Assembly (NCBI GenBank): GCA_040507225.1
Contig: JBEVVG010000001.1
Span: forward strand, 496,001-560,000
Length of the DNA stretch: 64,000 nt
Direction: 5' to 3'
DNA from: Thiodiazotropha sp040507225
Lineage (GTDB): Bacteria > Pseudomonadota > Gammaproteobacteria > Chromatiales > Chromatiaceae
The position numbers and the translations under genes are program-made. The notes beneath the pieces are model-generated. The model was not told where the DNA came from and did not search any database. It saw only the letters and a program-made list of their open reading frames with translations. Each line of letters starts with the position of its first letter. Positions within the stretch are counted from its first letter, which is position 1. Of this stretch, positions 1 through 9,211 are shown in pieces.

Positions 1-285
1 CTCATGGAGCCCTACGAGTTGAAGGATTGCGCCTGCTATCATTTCGATCTCTACCGTCTGGCGGACCCGGAGGAACTCGAGTACCTGGGTCTGCAGGATA
101 TGCTTTCCCCGCAAGCCTATTGGCTGGTGGAATGGCCGGAGCGGGGCAGGGGCGGATTACCGGCCGCGGATCTGCTGGTGAACATCCATCATCAAGGCGA
201 TGCCCGGCAACTGGAGCTCCTGCCTCTGAGTGAAAAAGCATCGGGTATAGTGCAGAGATTACAAGACGATCTGGCAATTGGTTAA
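1..285 (+). CDS. tsaE: TsaE, tRNA t6A37 threonylcarbamoyl transfer ATPase (5' end cut by window)
   Basis: Only the C-terminal 94 residues are present and the frame is open at base 1. They contain HFDLYRL, a DPEELEYLGL stretch and WLVEWPERG, which match the conserved second half of TsaE. TsaE is the P-loop ATPase partner of TsaB/TsaD that makes N6-threonylcarbamoyladenosine at position 37 of ANN-decoding tRNAs in the cytoplasm. The Walker A motif lies outside the window. The position directly upstream of amiB and mutL is the usual gammaproteobacterial arrangement and supports the call. Confidence 0.93.
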   Translation, partial: LMEPYELKDCACYHFDLYRLADPEELEYLGLQDMLSPQAYWLVEWPERGRGGLPAADLLVNIHHQGDARQLELLPLSEKASGIVQRLQDDLAIG

Positions 286-388
286 ATCATTTTGCAGAAA
301 AAACAGCTATCTAACAGAAAAGGTTGGAAAAAATAAAATCGCATGCTATCTTTCGGGGTGTATTTCCTTAACTTCGGATCTTGGGGCC

Positions 389-1708
389 ATGAGGACTAGA
401 CTCGCCGTCCTGCTGTTTCTCTTCATCAGCAGTCTTCCTGTCTATGCCAAGCAGGCATCAGTGACCGGGTTGCGCGTCTGGTCGGCACCGGACCATGTCC
501 GGCTGGTGTTTGATGCCGATGACAAGCTGATTCATAAGATCTTCACCCTGAAGGACCCCGACCGGCTGGTCCTTGATCTGAAAAATGTCAGTTTGACCAA
601 GCAAATGCCGGATCCCACCCAGGAAAACAAGATCATCAGGGGTATGCGCACAGCGGTACGCAACAAGACCGATGCGCGGGTGGTCTTCGATCTCAATACG
701 TCTGTAAAACCGATGAGTTTCGCACTGAAACCGAATCGCGAGTATGGCCATCGTCTGGTCGTCGATCTGTACGACGGCAACCGCGCCAGCGGCAGTTTCT
801 CTCAACCGGTCAAGACTGCCAAGGCCACCGAGCAGACGGGGCAGCGTGATGTGGTGGTTGCCATCGATCCCGGCCATGGCGGCGAGGACCCCGGCGCGCG
901 GGGTAGCAAAGGCACCAACGAGAAGGACGTGGTGCTGGCGATCGGACGCAAACTGGCGGATCAGATCAATCGGCAAAAAGGCATGCGGGCCGTCTTGATC
1001 CGCGATGGCGACTATTACCTGGGACTCAGGAAACGCATCGCCAAGGCGCGTGACGCCCAGGCCGATCTGTTCGTATCCATCCATGCCGATGCGTTTCGCG
1101 ATCCCAGTGTCAAAGGCTCTTCGGTCTATACCCTTTCACGCAGCGGCGCCTCGAACGAAGCTGCCCGCTGGCTGGCTGAGCGGGAGAACAGCGCCGATCT
1201 GGTGGGTGGGGTGTCCCTGGAAGATAAGGATGACATGCTCGCCTCGGTGCTTCTGGATCTTTCCCAGATTGGCACTCTGCAGGCCAGCTCGGAGGCTGCC
1301 AGTCGTGTCCTGTCAGAGCTCAAGGGCCTCGGCAAGACCCACAAACGCAGGGTTCAGCAGGCGGGGTTCGTGGTACTCAAGTCACCAGATATCCCTTCCA
1401 TGCTGGTGGAGACCGCCTTCATCTCCAATCCGGGCGAAGAGCGCCGGCTGCGCAATGGCGACTATCAGCATAAGGTGGCGGTTGCGCTGATGAAAGGGAT
1501 TCGGGACTATTTCAGGTTCCAGCCGCCCCCGGGTACCTGGCTGGCGGCAAGACAGGCCACCCGCAAACATACCATTACCTCCGGTGATACCCTGATCGCG
1601 ATCGCCAACCGTTATCAGGTCAGCCTCAAGCGTCTGCGCAATGCCAATGACCTGAAAAACGATACCATCCGCATCGGCCAGGTACTCGAAATACCCGGTG
1701 GTTCGTAG
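389..1708 (+). CDS. amiB: AmiB/AmiC-type N-acetylmuramoyl-L-alanine amidase with LysM
   Basis: A 439-residue periplasmic zinc amidase that cleaves the amide bond between muramic acid and the stem peptide when septal wall is split at division. The ATG at 389 is chosen because it begins a clean signal peptide (MRTRLAVLLFLFISSLPVYA); a TTG at 278 would add 37 unlikely residues. An AMIN domain spans about residues 22-130 and Amidase_3 about 155-375, with likely zinc and catalytic residues H163, E178, H232 and E341 (VETAFISN). The insert around 275-310 resembles the autoinhibitory helix released by EnvC-type activators. A single LysM domain at 394-436 binds glycan. It sits between tsaE and mutL as in relatives. 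Confidence 0.95.
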   Translation: MRTRLAVLLFLFISSLPVYAKQASVTGLRVWSAPDHVRLVFDADDKLIHKIFTLKDPDRLVLDLKNVSLTKQMPDPTQENKIIRGMRTAVRNKTDARVVFDLNTSVKPMSFALKPNREYGHRLVVDLYDGNRASGSFSQPVKTAKATEQTGQRDVVVAIDPGHGGEDPGARGSKGTNEKDVVLAIGRKLADQINRQKGMRAVLIRDGDYYLGLRKRIAKARDAQADLFVSIHADAFRDPSVKGSSVYTLSRSGASNEAARWLAERENSADLVGGVSLEDKDDMLASVLLDLSQIGTLQASSEAASRVLSELKGLGKTHKRRVQQAGFVVLKSPDIPSMLVETAFISNPGEERRLRNGDYQHKVAVALMKGIRDYFRFQPPPGTWLAARQATRKHTITSGDTLIAIANRYQVSLKRLRNANDLKNDTIRIGQVLEIPGGS

Positions 1709-1840
1709 ACGCAGTCCGACTTGCTGCCGTCGCCCGTCCTGTACGGTTGCGCTAATCCCCATCCTGACGAAACGTGCATCCTGAGTGCGCAACTGAGACA
1801 ATTCCGCTTTGCAAACTCAGGACACAGCCCACCTTTCCCC

Positions 1841-3652
1841 ATGCCAATTCGCACCCTGCCGCCCCAACTGATCAATCAAATCGCCGCCGGCGAGGTGGTG
1901 GAAAGACCCGCCTCGGTGGTCAAGGAACTGGTGGAAAACAGTCTGGATGCTGGGGCGCGGCAGATCGAGATCGAGGTCGACCAGGGGGGTGTGAAACGGC
2001 TCAGGATCCGGGATGACGGAGTCGGAATCGCAAAGCAGGAACTGGGACTCGCCCTGGCGAGACACGCCACCAGCAAGGTCAACAGCTTCGAGGATCTGGA
2101 ATCGCTCAGCAGCATGGGTTTTCGCGGGGAAGCCCTGCCCAGCATCAGTTCGGTTTCACGCCTGACCCTGACCTCCCGTCATCAGGATGAGACGCAGGCC
2201 TGGTCGGTGAGCGGTGATGGCACCGACCGGGACTACGAGATCAGACCGGCGGCTCATCCCCGGGGCACCAGCGTCGAGGTGCGGGATCTGTTTTACAACA
2301 CCCCCGCCCGGCGCAAATTTCTGCGCACCGAAAAGACCGAATTCGGACATATCCTGACCCTGGTACAGCGCCTCGCCCTGGCCCGTTTCGACGTGGGGTT
2401 CATGCTACAGCACAACCAGCGCAATGTGCTGTCCCTGCCACCCTGCCAGGACCCGACACAACGGGAAAAGCGTCTGGTGGCGATTCTTGGGGAGGGTTTT
2501 CGCGACCAGGCGATGGGTATCGATGAGCAGGCGGGGGACCTGCGCCTCATCGGATGGGTGGCCCGTCCCACGTTTTCCCGGGCCCAGGCCGATACGCAGT
2601 ATTTCTATGTGAATCAGCGGATGATCCGTGACAAGCTGGTATCCCATGCGGTTCGCCAGGGATATCAGGATGTACTGTACCATGGTCGGCACCCCGCCTA
2701 CGTGCTGTACCTGGAGATCAACCCACGCGGGGTTGATGTCAATGTGCATCCGACCAAGCACGAGGTGCGGTTTCGGGATTCCAGATCGGTGCATGATTTT
2801 ATTTTTCGCGCGCTGCACCGGAAACTTGCGCAAACCCGACCGCAGCAGGAGGCGAGTGAAATCACCTCCGCTATTGAGGATCCGCCTCATCCTCCGCTCA
2901 CGCCACCAACGGAGACGGCCCCTTATCAACACGGTATCGACTGGCAGGTCGCTGAGCCCCGCAAGGTCTACGACGCCGCACACACCTGGCAGCAGCCCTC
3001 TGTGGCTACCCGGTTATCCGAGACTGCGGAGGATTCACCGCGGCATCCGCTACCGGAGTCCGTGGGCGATCACCCCCTGGGTTATGCCCTGGCGCAGCTG
3101 CACGGCATCTACATCCTGGCTGAAAACCGCTCCGGGTTGATCCTGGTCGACATGCACGCGGCCCATGAGCGGATCACCTACGAGGGTTTCAAACAGCGTT
3201 ATCACGGTGAAGGAATCGTCCGCCAGCCCCTGCTGGTTCCGGTCACGGTGGCGGTCAGTGAGCGCGAGGCCAACCTGGTGGAGGAGTTCGAGGAATTTCT
3301 TGGCGGGATCGGGCTCGAGGTGAGCCGGACCGGGCGTGACAGTCTGGCGGTGCGCGGAATCCCCGCGCTGCTGCGAGGCGCGGATCCGGAAAGGCTGTTG
3401 CGTGACGTATTGTCCGATCTTGCTGAACACGGTCACAGTCAACGCCTTGCGGAGGAGGCGGACCGGGTGTTGGCCACCATGGCCTGCCACGGTTCGGTGC
3501 GAGCGAACCGCCGCCTCGGAGTGGATGAGATGAATGCCCTGCTGCGGGATATGGAGCGCACCGAACGGGCCGATCAGTGCAACCACGGTCGTCCTACATG
3601 GGTGAGTCTGTCACTTGCGGAACTTGACCGTCTGTTCCTGCGGGGACGTTGA
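1841..3652 (+). CDS. mutL: MutL, DNA mismatch repair protein (endonuclease-type)
   Basis: A 603-residue mismatch-repair ATPase that links MutS recognition to strand incision. The N-terminal GHKL ATPase shows E29 and N33 in KELVENSLDAGA, the DDGVGI box, RHATSK and GFRGEAL. The start at 1841 gives the canonical MPIRTLPPQLINQIAAGEVV; the frame upstream is open but not MutL-like. A Pro-rich linker lies near residues 340-400. The C-terminal dimerisation domain carries DMHAAHERITYE at 437-448, fitting DQHA(x)2E(x)4E, plus ACHGSVRAN and CNHGRPT. These are the metal-endonuclease motifs missing from E. coli MutL. Only 1 nt separates it from miaA, so the two are probably translationally coupled. Confidence 0.97.
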   Translation: MPIRTLPPQLINQIAAGEVVERPASVVKELVENSLDAGARQIEIEVDQGGVKRLRIRDDGVGIAKQELGLALARHATSKVNSFEDLESLSSMGFRGEALPSISSVSRLTLTSRHQDETQAWSVSGDGTDRDYEIRPAAHPRGTSVEVRDLFYNTPARRKFLRTEKTEFGHILTLVQRLALARFDVGFMLQHNQRNVLSLPPCQDPTQREKRLVAILGEGFRDQAMGIDEQAGDLRLIGWVARPTFSRAQADTQYFYVNQRMIRDKLVSHAVRQGYQDVLYHGRHPAYVLYLEINPRGVDVNVHPTKHEVRFRDSRSVHDFIFRALHRKLAQTRPQQEASEITSAIEDPPHPPLTPPTETAPYQHGIDWQVAEPRKVYDAAHTWQQPSVATRLSETAEDSPRHPLPESVGDHPLGYALAQLHGIYILAENRSGLILVDMHAAHERITYEGFKQRYHGEGIVRQPLLVPVTVAVSEREANLVEEFEEFLGGIGLEVSRTGRDSLAVRGIPALLRGADPERLLRDVLSDLAEHGHSQRLAEEADRVLATMACHGSVRANRRLGVDEMNALLRDMERTERADQCNHGRPTWVSLSLAELDRLFLRGR

Positions 3653-3653
3653 A

Positions 3654-4643
3654 ATGAGTGCCAGGGAAAGCAGCGGGGATCACTGGCCTGCGGCAATTTT
3701 TCTCATGGGGCCGACGGCTTCGGGAAAGACCGATCTGGCGATCGAGCTGGTTCGCCATCTGCCCCTGGAGATCATCAGTGTGGATTCCGCGCTGGTCTAC
3801 CGGGGGCTGGACATCGGCACAGCAAAGCCGGATCGGGCGGTCCTCGAATCCGCGCCTCATCGGCTCATCGATATTCGGGATCCTGGGGACAGCTATTCGG
3901 CGGCTGCGTTTCGCGAGGATGCCCTGTCCGCGATGCAGGAGATCGTGGATGCCGGCCGGGTGCCACTTCTGGTCGGCGGAACCATGCTCTACTTCAAAGC
4001 CCTCAGCCAGGGCCTTTCCGAACTGCCGCCGGCGGACCCGGCGCTGCGTGCGCGACTCGAGAGCGAATTGTTGCATCTGGGCCTGTCCAGCCTGCATCAA
4101 CGCCTGAGCGAACGGGATCCGCAGGCCGCAGCCCGGATTCACAGCCACGACACCCAGAGAACCCTGCGGGCACTGGAGGTCATCGAATTGACCGGTCGAC
4201 AACTGTCCGAGTTGCAGCAGGGAGGCGACGCTTCGGCGCTGCCCTACCGGGTCCTGAAGCTGGTGCGCGCACCTGCTGACAGGGCGGTACTGCACCAGCG
4301 CATTGCGCGGCGTTTCCAGGCAATGCTTGAGGCAGGATTCGAACTGGAGGTGCGCGGACTGTTGGCCCGGGGTGACCTGTCGCCCGATCTGCCCTCGATG
4401 CGATCCGTGGGTTACCGGCAGATGTTGCAGTATCTGCTCGGCCAGATTGGCAGGGACGAGATGGTGGAGCGGGGGGTCATTGCAACCCGGCAGTTGGCGA
4501 AACGTCAGTTCACCTGGTTACGCGCCGAGGCGGAGGCGCATTGGCTGGACGAGGAAGCGGACGTGGTTGCCCAATCCCTGGAGCTGATACACCAGCACTT
4601 CCCGGAACTGACCGCCAATCACTCAGTAAGCGAACGGATATAA
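3654..4643 (+). CDS. miaA: MiaA, tRNA dimethylallyltransferase
   Basis: A 329-residue enzyme that transfers a dimethylallyl group to N6 of A37 in tRNAs reading UNN codons, the first step toward ms2i6A. The P-loop GPTASGKT lies near residue 17, followed by the substrate motif SVDSALVYRGLDIGTAKPD and later GGTMLYFKAL. The ATG at 3654 is one base after the mutL stop; an in-frame TTG at 3615 would overlap mutL. The gene belongs to the mutL-miaA-hfq-hflX series, where miaA and hfq are often co-transcribed. Confidence 0.96.
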   Translation: MSARESSGDHWPAAIFLMGPTASGKTDLAIELVRHLPLEIISVDSALVYRGLDIGTAKPDRAVLESAPHRLIDIRDPGDSYSAAAFREDALSAMQEIVDAGRVPLLVGGTMLYFKALSQGLSELPPADPALRARLESELLHLGLSSLHQRLSERDPQAAARIHSHDTQRTLRALEVIELTGRQLSELQQGGDASALPYRVLKLVRAPADRAVLHQRIARRFQAMLEAGFELEVRGLLARGDLSPDLPSMRSVGYRQMLQYLLGQIGRDEMVERGVIATRQLAKRQFTWLRAEAEAHWLDEEADVVAQSLELIHQHFPELTANHSVSERI

Positions 4644-4949
4644 CGCCACCTGGTCGTTGTCAGAGCCGCGAAGCCAGGCTAACTGCCAGACGAAGGGCTC
4701 GTGGGGTTCATGCAGGCTTGAAATCGGCATTCTCCGACCCCATGTCTGAGGACAGTCGCCTGTACCTGACCGCGAAAAAAAGGAGCCGTAACCGGTTTCC
4801 CCACAAATCGTAGCTATTGAGATTTTGAATATTTGGCAGAAATCGCAGTATGCTACACTTGCGCCTATGGAGTAGAGATTTGCGACCGCAGCGTTGTCAG
4901 TGCTTACACCTGATATTCAACTACTACAAACACAATAAGGAGAATCTCC
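4644..4949 (+). promoter_or_regulatory. miaA-hfq intergenic region with candidate hfq promoter
   Basis: This is 306 bp without a credible gene. An AT-rich patch at 4810-4860 contains TTGAAT (4825-4830) and TATGCT (4849-4854) spaced by 18 bp, a plausible sigma-70 promoter for hfq; TTGGCA (4833-4838) with TACACT (4854-4859) is an alternative with a short 15-bp spacer. A strong ribosome-binding site AAGGAGA (4937-4943) precedes the hfq start. I find no hairpin with a T tract after miaA, so read-through from miaA is likely too. The promoter is inferred from sequence only. Confidence 0.4.
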
Positions 4950-5216
4950 ATGTCCAAAGGGCAAAGTTTACAAGACCCTTTTTTGAACGCACTGCGGAAG
5001 GAACGCGTGCCGGTGTCGATTTTTCTGGTCAATGGTATCAAGCTGCAGGGGCAAATCGAATCCTTTGATCAGTTTGTAGTGCTGCTCAAGAACAGCGTCA
5101 GTCAGATGGTCTACAAGCATGCCATCTCCACTGTTGTCCCCGCGCGGAATGTACGCTTTCAACACGCCAACGGTCAGACCGATGAAGAGCTTCCCCAGGG
5201 CGGCGGCAATTTCTAG
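4950..5216 (+). CDS. hfq: Hfq, Sm-like RNA chaperone
   Basis: An 88-residue protein forming the hexameric RNA chaperone that pairs small RNAs with mRNAs. The Sm1 region (VSIFLVNGIKLQGQIESFDQ) and the Sm2 signature YKHAISTVVP are intact, and the N-terminal QDPFLN contributes the proximal-face RNA site. The acidic, Gly-rich C-terminal tail is short, as in Pseudomonas and unlike the long E. coli tail. An AAGGAGA site 7 nt upstream fixes the start. hflX follows 83 bp later. Confidence 0.98.
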   Translation: MSKGQSLQDPFLNALRKERVPVSIFLVNGIKLQGQIESFDQFVVLLKNSVSQMVYKHAISTVVPARNVRFQHANGQTDEELPQGGGNF

Positions 5217-5239
5217 ACCTCACTGAATCTTCAAAGCGG

Positions 5240-5262
5240 GCGTATCGGTCCATACGATACGC
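5240..5262 (+). terminator. Hairpin between hfq and hflX (attenuator-like)
   Basis: An 8-bp perfect stem, GCGTATCG (5240-5247) with CGATACGC (5255-5262), and a 7-nt loop. No T tract follows, so it may stabilise the hfq mRNA 3' end or weakly attenuate transcription into hflX rather than end it. Confidence 0.4.
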
Positions 5263-5299
5263 TCGAACATCACCTTGAGTCACCGATCCCTTCCGCAGA

Positions 5300-6622
5300 A
5301 TGTTTGAACGACCGAAATCGGGCGAACGGGCCGTGTTGGTTCACATGGATCTGAACCTGCCCAGCGACGCCGACGAGATTGACGAATTCAAGGATCTTGC
5401 CCGTTCGGCCGGTGCCATTCAGGTGGCCATGGTCCATGGCAGTCGCCGGCAACCTGACCCGAAATACTTCATAGGGCGGGGCAAGGCTGAGGAGATTCGT
5501 GAAATCGTCCGCGCCGAGTCTGCGGAGCTGGTGATTTTCGATCACACCCTGTCACCCAGCCAGGAACGCAATCTCGAGCGTGAGTTCGCTTGCCGGGTGG
5601 TCGATCGAACCGGCCTGATCCTGGATATCTTTTCCCAGCGAGCACGCTCCTTTGAAGGTAAACTCCAGGTCGAATTGGCACAACTGCAACATCTCTCCAC
5701 CCGCCTGGTACGAGGCTGGACCCATCTGGAACGGCAAAAAGGTGGTATCGGGCTGAGAGGGCCGGGTGAAACCCAGCTGGAAACGGACCGGCGTTTGCTC
5801 AATCAGCGCATCATTCAGATTCGCAAACGCCTCGCACGGGTCGATTCCCAGCGGGAACAGGGGCGTCGTGGCCGGGAGCGGGCGGACATCCCCACGGTCT
5901 CCCTGGTGGGATACACCAACGCGGGCAAATCGACCCTGTTCAATCGCCTGGTCGACTCCGACGTGTATGCGGCGGATCAGCTTTTTGCCACCCTCGATCC
6001 AACCCTGAGACGCCTGGAACTCCCCGATGAGGGCGCGGTGGTCGTCGCGGATACCGTCGGTTTCATCAGTCACCTGCCACATGATCTGGTGGCGGCTTTC
6101 AAGTCAACCCTGAAGGAGTCCGCGGATGCCGCCCTGTTGCTGCACGTGGTGGATGCCGCCAGCGGTCAACGCAGCGTCTGCATGGCGGAGGTCGATGATG
6201 TGCTGAAACAGATTGGGGCCGATGATGTCCATCAGATTGAAGTGTTTAACAAGATCGATCTGATGGATGACGTGGAACCCTGTATCGAACGCGATGAACA
6301 GGGACAGGTGAGCCGTATCTGGCTCTCTGCAGCGAGTGGAGAGGGGTGTGATCTGTTGCTCCAGGCGCTGGCGGAATATTTTCACAAAAACCATATCCGT
6401 CAACGGGTTCGTTTGAATCCTAAGGATGGCAGACTGCACGCATTGTTGTTCGCCCGGGGCGTAGTATTGCAGGAACGCATCACCGATGAGGGTGGATGGG
6501 ATATGGATATCGACATGCCTGAACGCGCTTTCAACCGGTTGCTCAAAGAGGAGCCCGGATTGCAGCACTGTCTGGATGCATCCCGGCAGTTCGACGAGGC
6601 AGCTGACAGCCCCGCAGCATAA
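5300..6622 (+). CDS. hflX: HflX, ribosome-associated GTPase
   Basis: A 440-residue GTPase that binds and splits stalled 70S ribosomes, especially under heat stress. The N-terminal HflX domain contains PKYFIGRGKAEEI and the conserved HTLSPSQERNLE. A basic Gly-rich linker (GGIGLRGPGETQLE, about 148-161) leads into the G domain: G1 GYTNAGKS at 204-211, G3 DTVGF at 251-255 and G4 NKID near 315. The ATG at 5300 is used; M16 is also possible but would trim the domain edge. It lies between hfq and hflK as in most gammaproteobacteria. Confidence 0.96.
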   Translation: MFERPKSGERAVLVHMDLNLPSDADEIDEFKDLARSAGAIQVAMVHGSRRQPDPKYFIGRGKAEEIREIVRAESAELVIFDHTLSPSQERNLEREFACRVVDRTGLILDIFSQRARSFEGKLQVELAQLQHLSTRLVRGWTHLERQKGGIGLRGPGETQLETDRRLLNQRIIQIRKRLARVDSQREQGRRGRERADIPTVSLVGYTNAGKSTLFNRLVDSDVYAADQLFATLDPTLRRLELPDEGAVVVADTVGFISHLPHDLVAAFKSTLKESADAALLLHVVDAASGQRSVCMAEVDDVLKQIGADDVHQIEVFNKIDLMDDVEPCIERDEQGQVSRIWLSAASGEGCDLLLQALAEYFHKNHIRQRVRLNPKDGRLHALLFARGVVLQERITDEGGWDMDIDMPERAFNRLLKEEPGLQHCLDASRQFDEAADSPAA

Positions 6623-6666
6623 GAGATTGCTCTGTAAATCCCAGAAATCGGAATGGTATCTTATAG

Positions 6667-6697
6667 TTGAGACATGAGTGTAAGTGGCTGTTAAAAT
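6667..6697 (+). promoter_or_regulatory. Candidate promoter for hflKC
   Basis: TTGAGA (6667-6672) and TTAAAA(T) (6691-6697) are separated by 18 bp in the 256-bp gap between hflX and hflK, giving a long 5' leader. The rest of the leader shows no other feature I can support. The call is sequence inference only. Confidence 0.3.
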
Positions 6698-6878
6698 GCC
6701 GCCTTGCAAAAATTAGCCGGGTAGGACGAGTGGCGAGTGGCAGGTATGGCCGATTCGCCGATATCGCTGCCCTGATGACACCAAATCGGCTATTGAGTCC
6801 GGACATTGGGTAAACCATTCTCACCAGCCAATGTCTGACCTGAGCAGATTGAACCAATAACCCATTTTGGAGTGTGCA

Positions 6879-8033
6879 ATGGCCTGGAATGAACCGGGGG
6901 GTAACGGAAAAGATCCTTGGAGTGGCAAGGGGGGTGACCAAGGTCCCCCCGACCTGGATGAGGTCGTCAAGAAACTTCAGGAAAAATTCGGCGGAATCTT
7001 CGGTGGTGGAAAACCCCCACGGGATGGCGCTTCGATCGGCGGCGGCTCAGGCCCCGGGGCCAAGACGATCGGTTTCATCGTCGCCATTGCCCTGATCATC
7101 TGGCTGGCAACAGGCATCTACATCATCGATGCTCCGGAACGGGGTGTGGTACTGAGATTCGGGGCCTACCATCAGACCACCCAACCGGGGCCGCACTGGC
7201 ACATTCCGTTTCCTGTCGAGCGGGTCATCCCGGTCAATGTCGATCAGATCACATCCTTCCGCCACAAGGCTCAGATGCTGACCCGGGATGAAAATATCGT
7301 CGATGTAGAACTGACCATACAGTCCCGAATTCAGGACGCTGCCGATTACCTTTTTCAGGACCGTGATCCGAACAAGACCCTGCGTGACGCCACAGAAACC
7401 GCAGTGCGTGAAATCATCGGTAAGAGCGATCTGGACTTCATTCTGACCCAGGGCCGAAGCGCGATTGCCGAGCAGATCAAGTACGGTGCACAGGGCCTCG
7501 TCGATACCTACAAGACCGGTCTGATCATCACCAGTGTGAACATGCAGCCGGCGAAGCCGCCGGAGCAGGTCAAGAGCGCTTTCGACGATGCCATCAAGGC
7601 GCGCGAGGACAAGGAACGGTTGGAGAATCAGGCGGAAGCCTATGCCAACGAGATCGTGCCCAAGGCGCGCGGTGAAGCGGCACGTCTGCTCGCGGATGCA
7701 AGCGCCTACAAAGACCGGGTGATCTCTGAAGCCCAGGGTGACACGAGCCGCTTTCTCGCGGTGCTCAAAGAGTACCAGCTTGAACCGAAGGTCACCCGGG
7801 AAAGACTCTATCTTGACGCCATCGAATCGATGCTGAGCCAGACCAGCAAGGTGATGCTCGATACCCAGGGAGGTAACAGTCTGATGTATCTGCCTCTGGA
7901 CAAACTGATTCAGAATGCACCTTCCGGCAAACAATCCAGTACGGATAGCAGACTCCCGAGCAGCGAGACGAGCCGGGACGCCTCTGACAGCAGCAGCCTG
8001 CGGAATGTGGACCGCACCCGGGGGGTACGTTAA
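6879..8033 (+). CDS. hflK: HflK, FtsH modulator, SPFH membrane protein
   Basis: A 384-residue inner-membrane SPFH/band-7 protein that, with HflC, forms the large periplasmic cage around the FtsH protease and tempers its proteolysis. The cytoplasmic N-terminus is Gly/Pro-rich (MAWNEPGGNGKDPW), one transmembrane helix lies near residues 65-85 (IGFIVAIALIIWLATGIYII), and the SPFH domain begins at DAPERGVVLRFG. A long Ala/Glu coiled region and a low-complexity Ser/Arg tail follow. The ATG at 6879 has GGAG 7 nt upstream; the earlier in-frame TTG at 6867 is less likely. The stop overlaps the hflC start by one base. Confidence 0.96.
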   Translation: MAWNEPGGNGKDPWSGKGGDQGPPDLDEVVKKLQEKFGGIFGGGKPPRDGASIGGGSGPGAKTIGFIVAIALIIWLATGIYIIDAPERGVVLRFGAYHQTTQPGPHWHIPFPVERVIPVNVDQITSFRHKAQMLTRDENIVDVELTIQSRIQDAADYLFQDRDPNKTLRDATETAVREIIGKSDLDFILTQGRSAIAEQIKYGAQGLVDTYKTGLIITSVNMQPAKPPEQVKSAFDDAIKAREDKERLENQAEAYANEIVPKARGEAARLLADASAYKDRVISEAQGDTSRFLAVLKEYQLEPKVTRERLYLDAIESMLSQTSKVMLDTQGGNSLMYLPLDKLIQNAPSGKQSSTDSRLPSSETSRDASDSSSLRNVDRTRGVR

Positions 8034-8899
8034 TGAAAATTTCGAAACTGATCGTACCCGTCGTCGCCGTCGCAGCCGTGCTGGTGTATGCCTTTACCTT
8101 CGTGGTCAACCAGTGGGAAGTGGCCCTGAAACTTCGCCTAGGTGAAATTGTTGCCACCGATTACGAGCCCGGATTGCATATCCTGGTGCCGATCTTCAAC
8201 AATGTGCGGACTTTCGATGCGCGTATCCAGACCATGGATTCCCGTCCGGAGCGTTTCCTCACCGCGGAGAAGAAAGACGTTATCGTCGACTACTTTGCCA
8301 AGTGGCGAATCTCCAATGTGGCGCAGTACTACCGCTCCACCGGTGGCAGTATCGACAAGACAGCCCGCCTGCTGCAGGAACGCATCAACACCAGCCTGCG
8401 CGACGAGTTCGGTAAACGCACCGTACAGGAGGTAATCTCCGGTGAACGTACGGAGATCATGGAAACCCTGACCAAGGACTCCGATGCCCAGGCCGCCGAA
8501 CTGGGGGTGGAAATCCTCGACGTGCGGGTCAAGCAGATCGACCTGCCTCCGGAAGTCAGCGAATCCGTCTATCAGCGCATGCGGGCCGAACGTGAGCGGG
8601 TCGCCCGGGATCTCCGCGCGAAAGGCGCCGAGGCCGCGGAAAGAATCCGCGCCAACGCGGACCGCGAGCGTGTGGTGATCAGGGCTGAAGCCTATCGCGG
8701 TGCTGAAAAACTGCGCGGTGAAGGTGATGGCAAAGCCGCTGAAATCTACGCCAACGCGTACAAGCAGGACAGTGAGTTCTATGCTTTCTATCGGAGCCTG
8801 AACGCCTACAAGAACAGCTTTCAGGGTAATTCTGACATGCTGGTCATTCAGCCTGACTCGGACTTTTTCCGCTATCTGAAGGACAGCAGCGGGAAATAG
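8033..8899 (+). CDS. hflC: HflC, FtsH modulator, SPFH membrane protein
   Basis: A 288-residue partner of HflK with one N-terminal membrane anchor (LIVPVVAVAAVLVYAFTFVV) followed by the SPFH domain (VNQWEVALKLRLGEI). The pattern RAEAYRGAEKLRGEGDGKA and the EFYAFYRSLNAYK region are typical of HflC. The start codon overlaps the hflK stop by 1 nt, indicating translational coupling and matched stoichiometry. Length equals the usual family size. Confidence 0.96.
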   Translation: MKISKLIVPVVAVAAVLVYAFTFVVNQWEVALKLRLGEIVATDYEPGLHILVPIFNNVRTFDARIQTMDSRPERFLTAEKKDVIVDYFAKWRISNVAQYYRSTGGSIDKTARLLQERINTSLRDEFGKRTVQEVISGERTEIMETLTKDSDAQAAELGVEILDVRVKQIDLPPEVSESVYQRMRAERERVARDLRAKGAEAAERIRANADRERVVIRAEAYRGAEKLRGEGDGKAAEIYANAYKQDSEFYAFYRSLNAYKNSFQGNSDMLVIQPDSDFFRYLKDSSGK

Positions 8900-8918
8900 T
8901 TCTCCCGTCATCCGGATA

Positions 8919-8941
8919 CACCGCCCCGATACAGGGCGGTG
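8919..8941 (+). terminator. Hairpin downstream of hflC
   Basis: A perfect 8-bp GC-rich stem, CACCGCCC (8919-8926) and GGGCGGTG (8934-8941), with a 7-nt loop, 20 nt after the hflC stop. It has no T tract and may act as a 3'-end stabiliser or a weak terminator. Between it and 9177 I see no gene or recognisable site. Confidence 0.5.
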
Positions 8942-9176
8942 TGATCCTGTGTGAGTGGCGGTGCTGCCCTGAGCGGGGGGCTGACGATGGACATCCACAA
9001 CGGGCTTTGGGAGAATATCCGCCCCGAAATCCTGTGTACCGTCAGGTCATGCGAACGCACCGTCTGGGGTCAGGCAACCCTCTATGGATCAGGTCAAGAT
9101 CAGGCGGGGGAGGTCATCCGTTCAGGGGTCTGACAGCGCGACAATCGGCAGGCCTTTTCGGGCCTCATCATCAATG

Positions 9177-9199
9177 ACCGGGGGGAACCCGGTTTTTTT
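9177..9199 (+). terminator. Rho-independent terminator before the DUF2065 gene
   Basis: ACCGGG (9177-9182), a 5-nt loop and CCCGGT (9188-9193) are followed by six more T residues (9194-9199). It lies just 13 nt before the DUF2065 start, so it could end hflKC transcription or attenuate transcription of DUF2065-hisZ-purA. Confidence 0.6.
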
Positions 9200-9211
9200 A
9201 TGGGGAACTGA

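Noticed and set aside
4833..4848. Sigma-54-like TGGCA-N-GC element before hfq
   Set aside because: GG and GC are 8 bases apart rather than the required 10, so it does not fit the -24/-12 rule.
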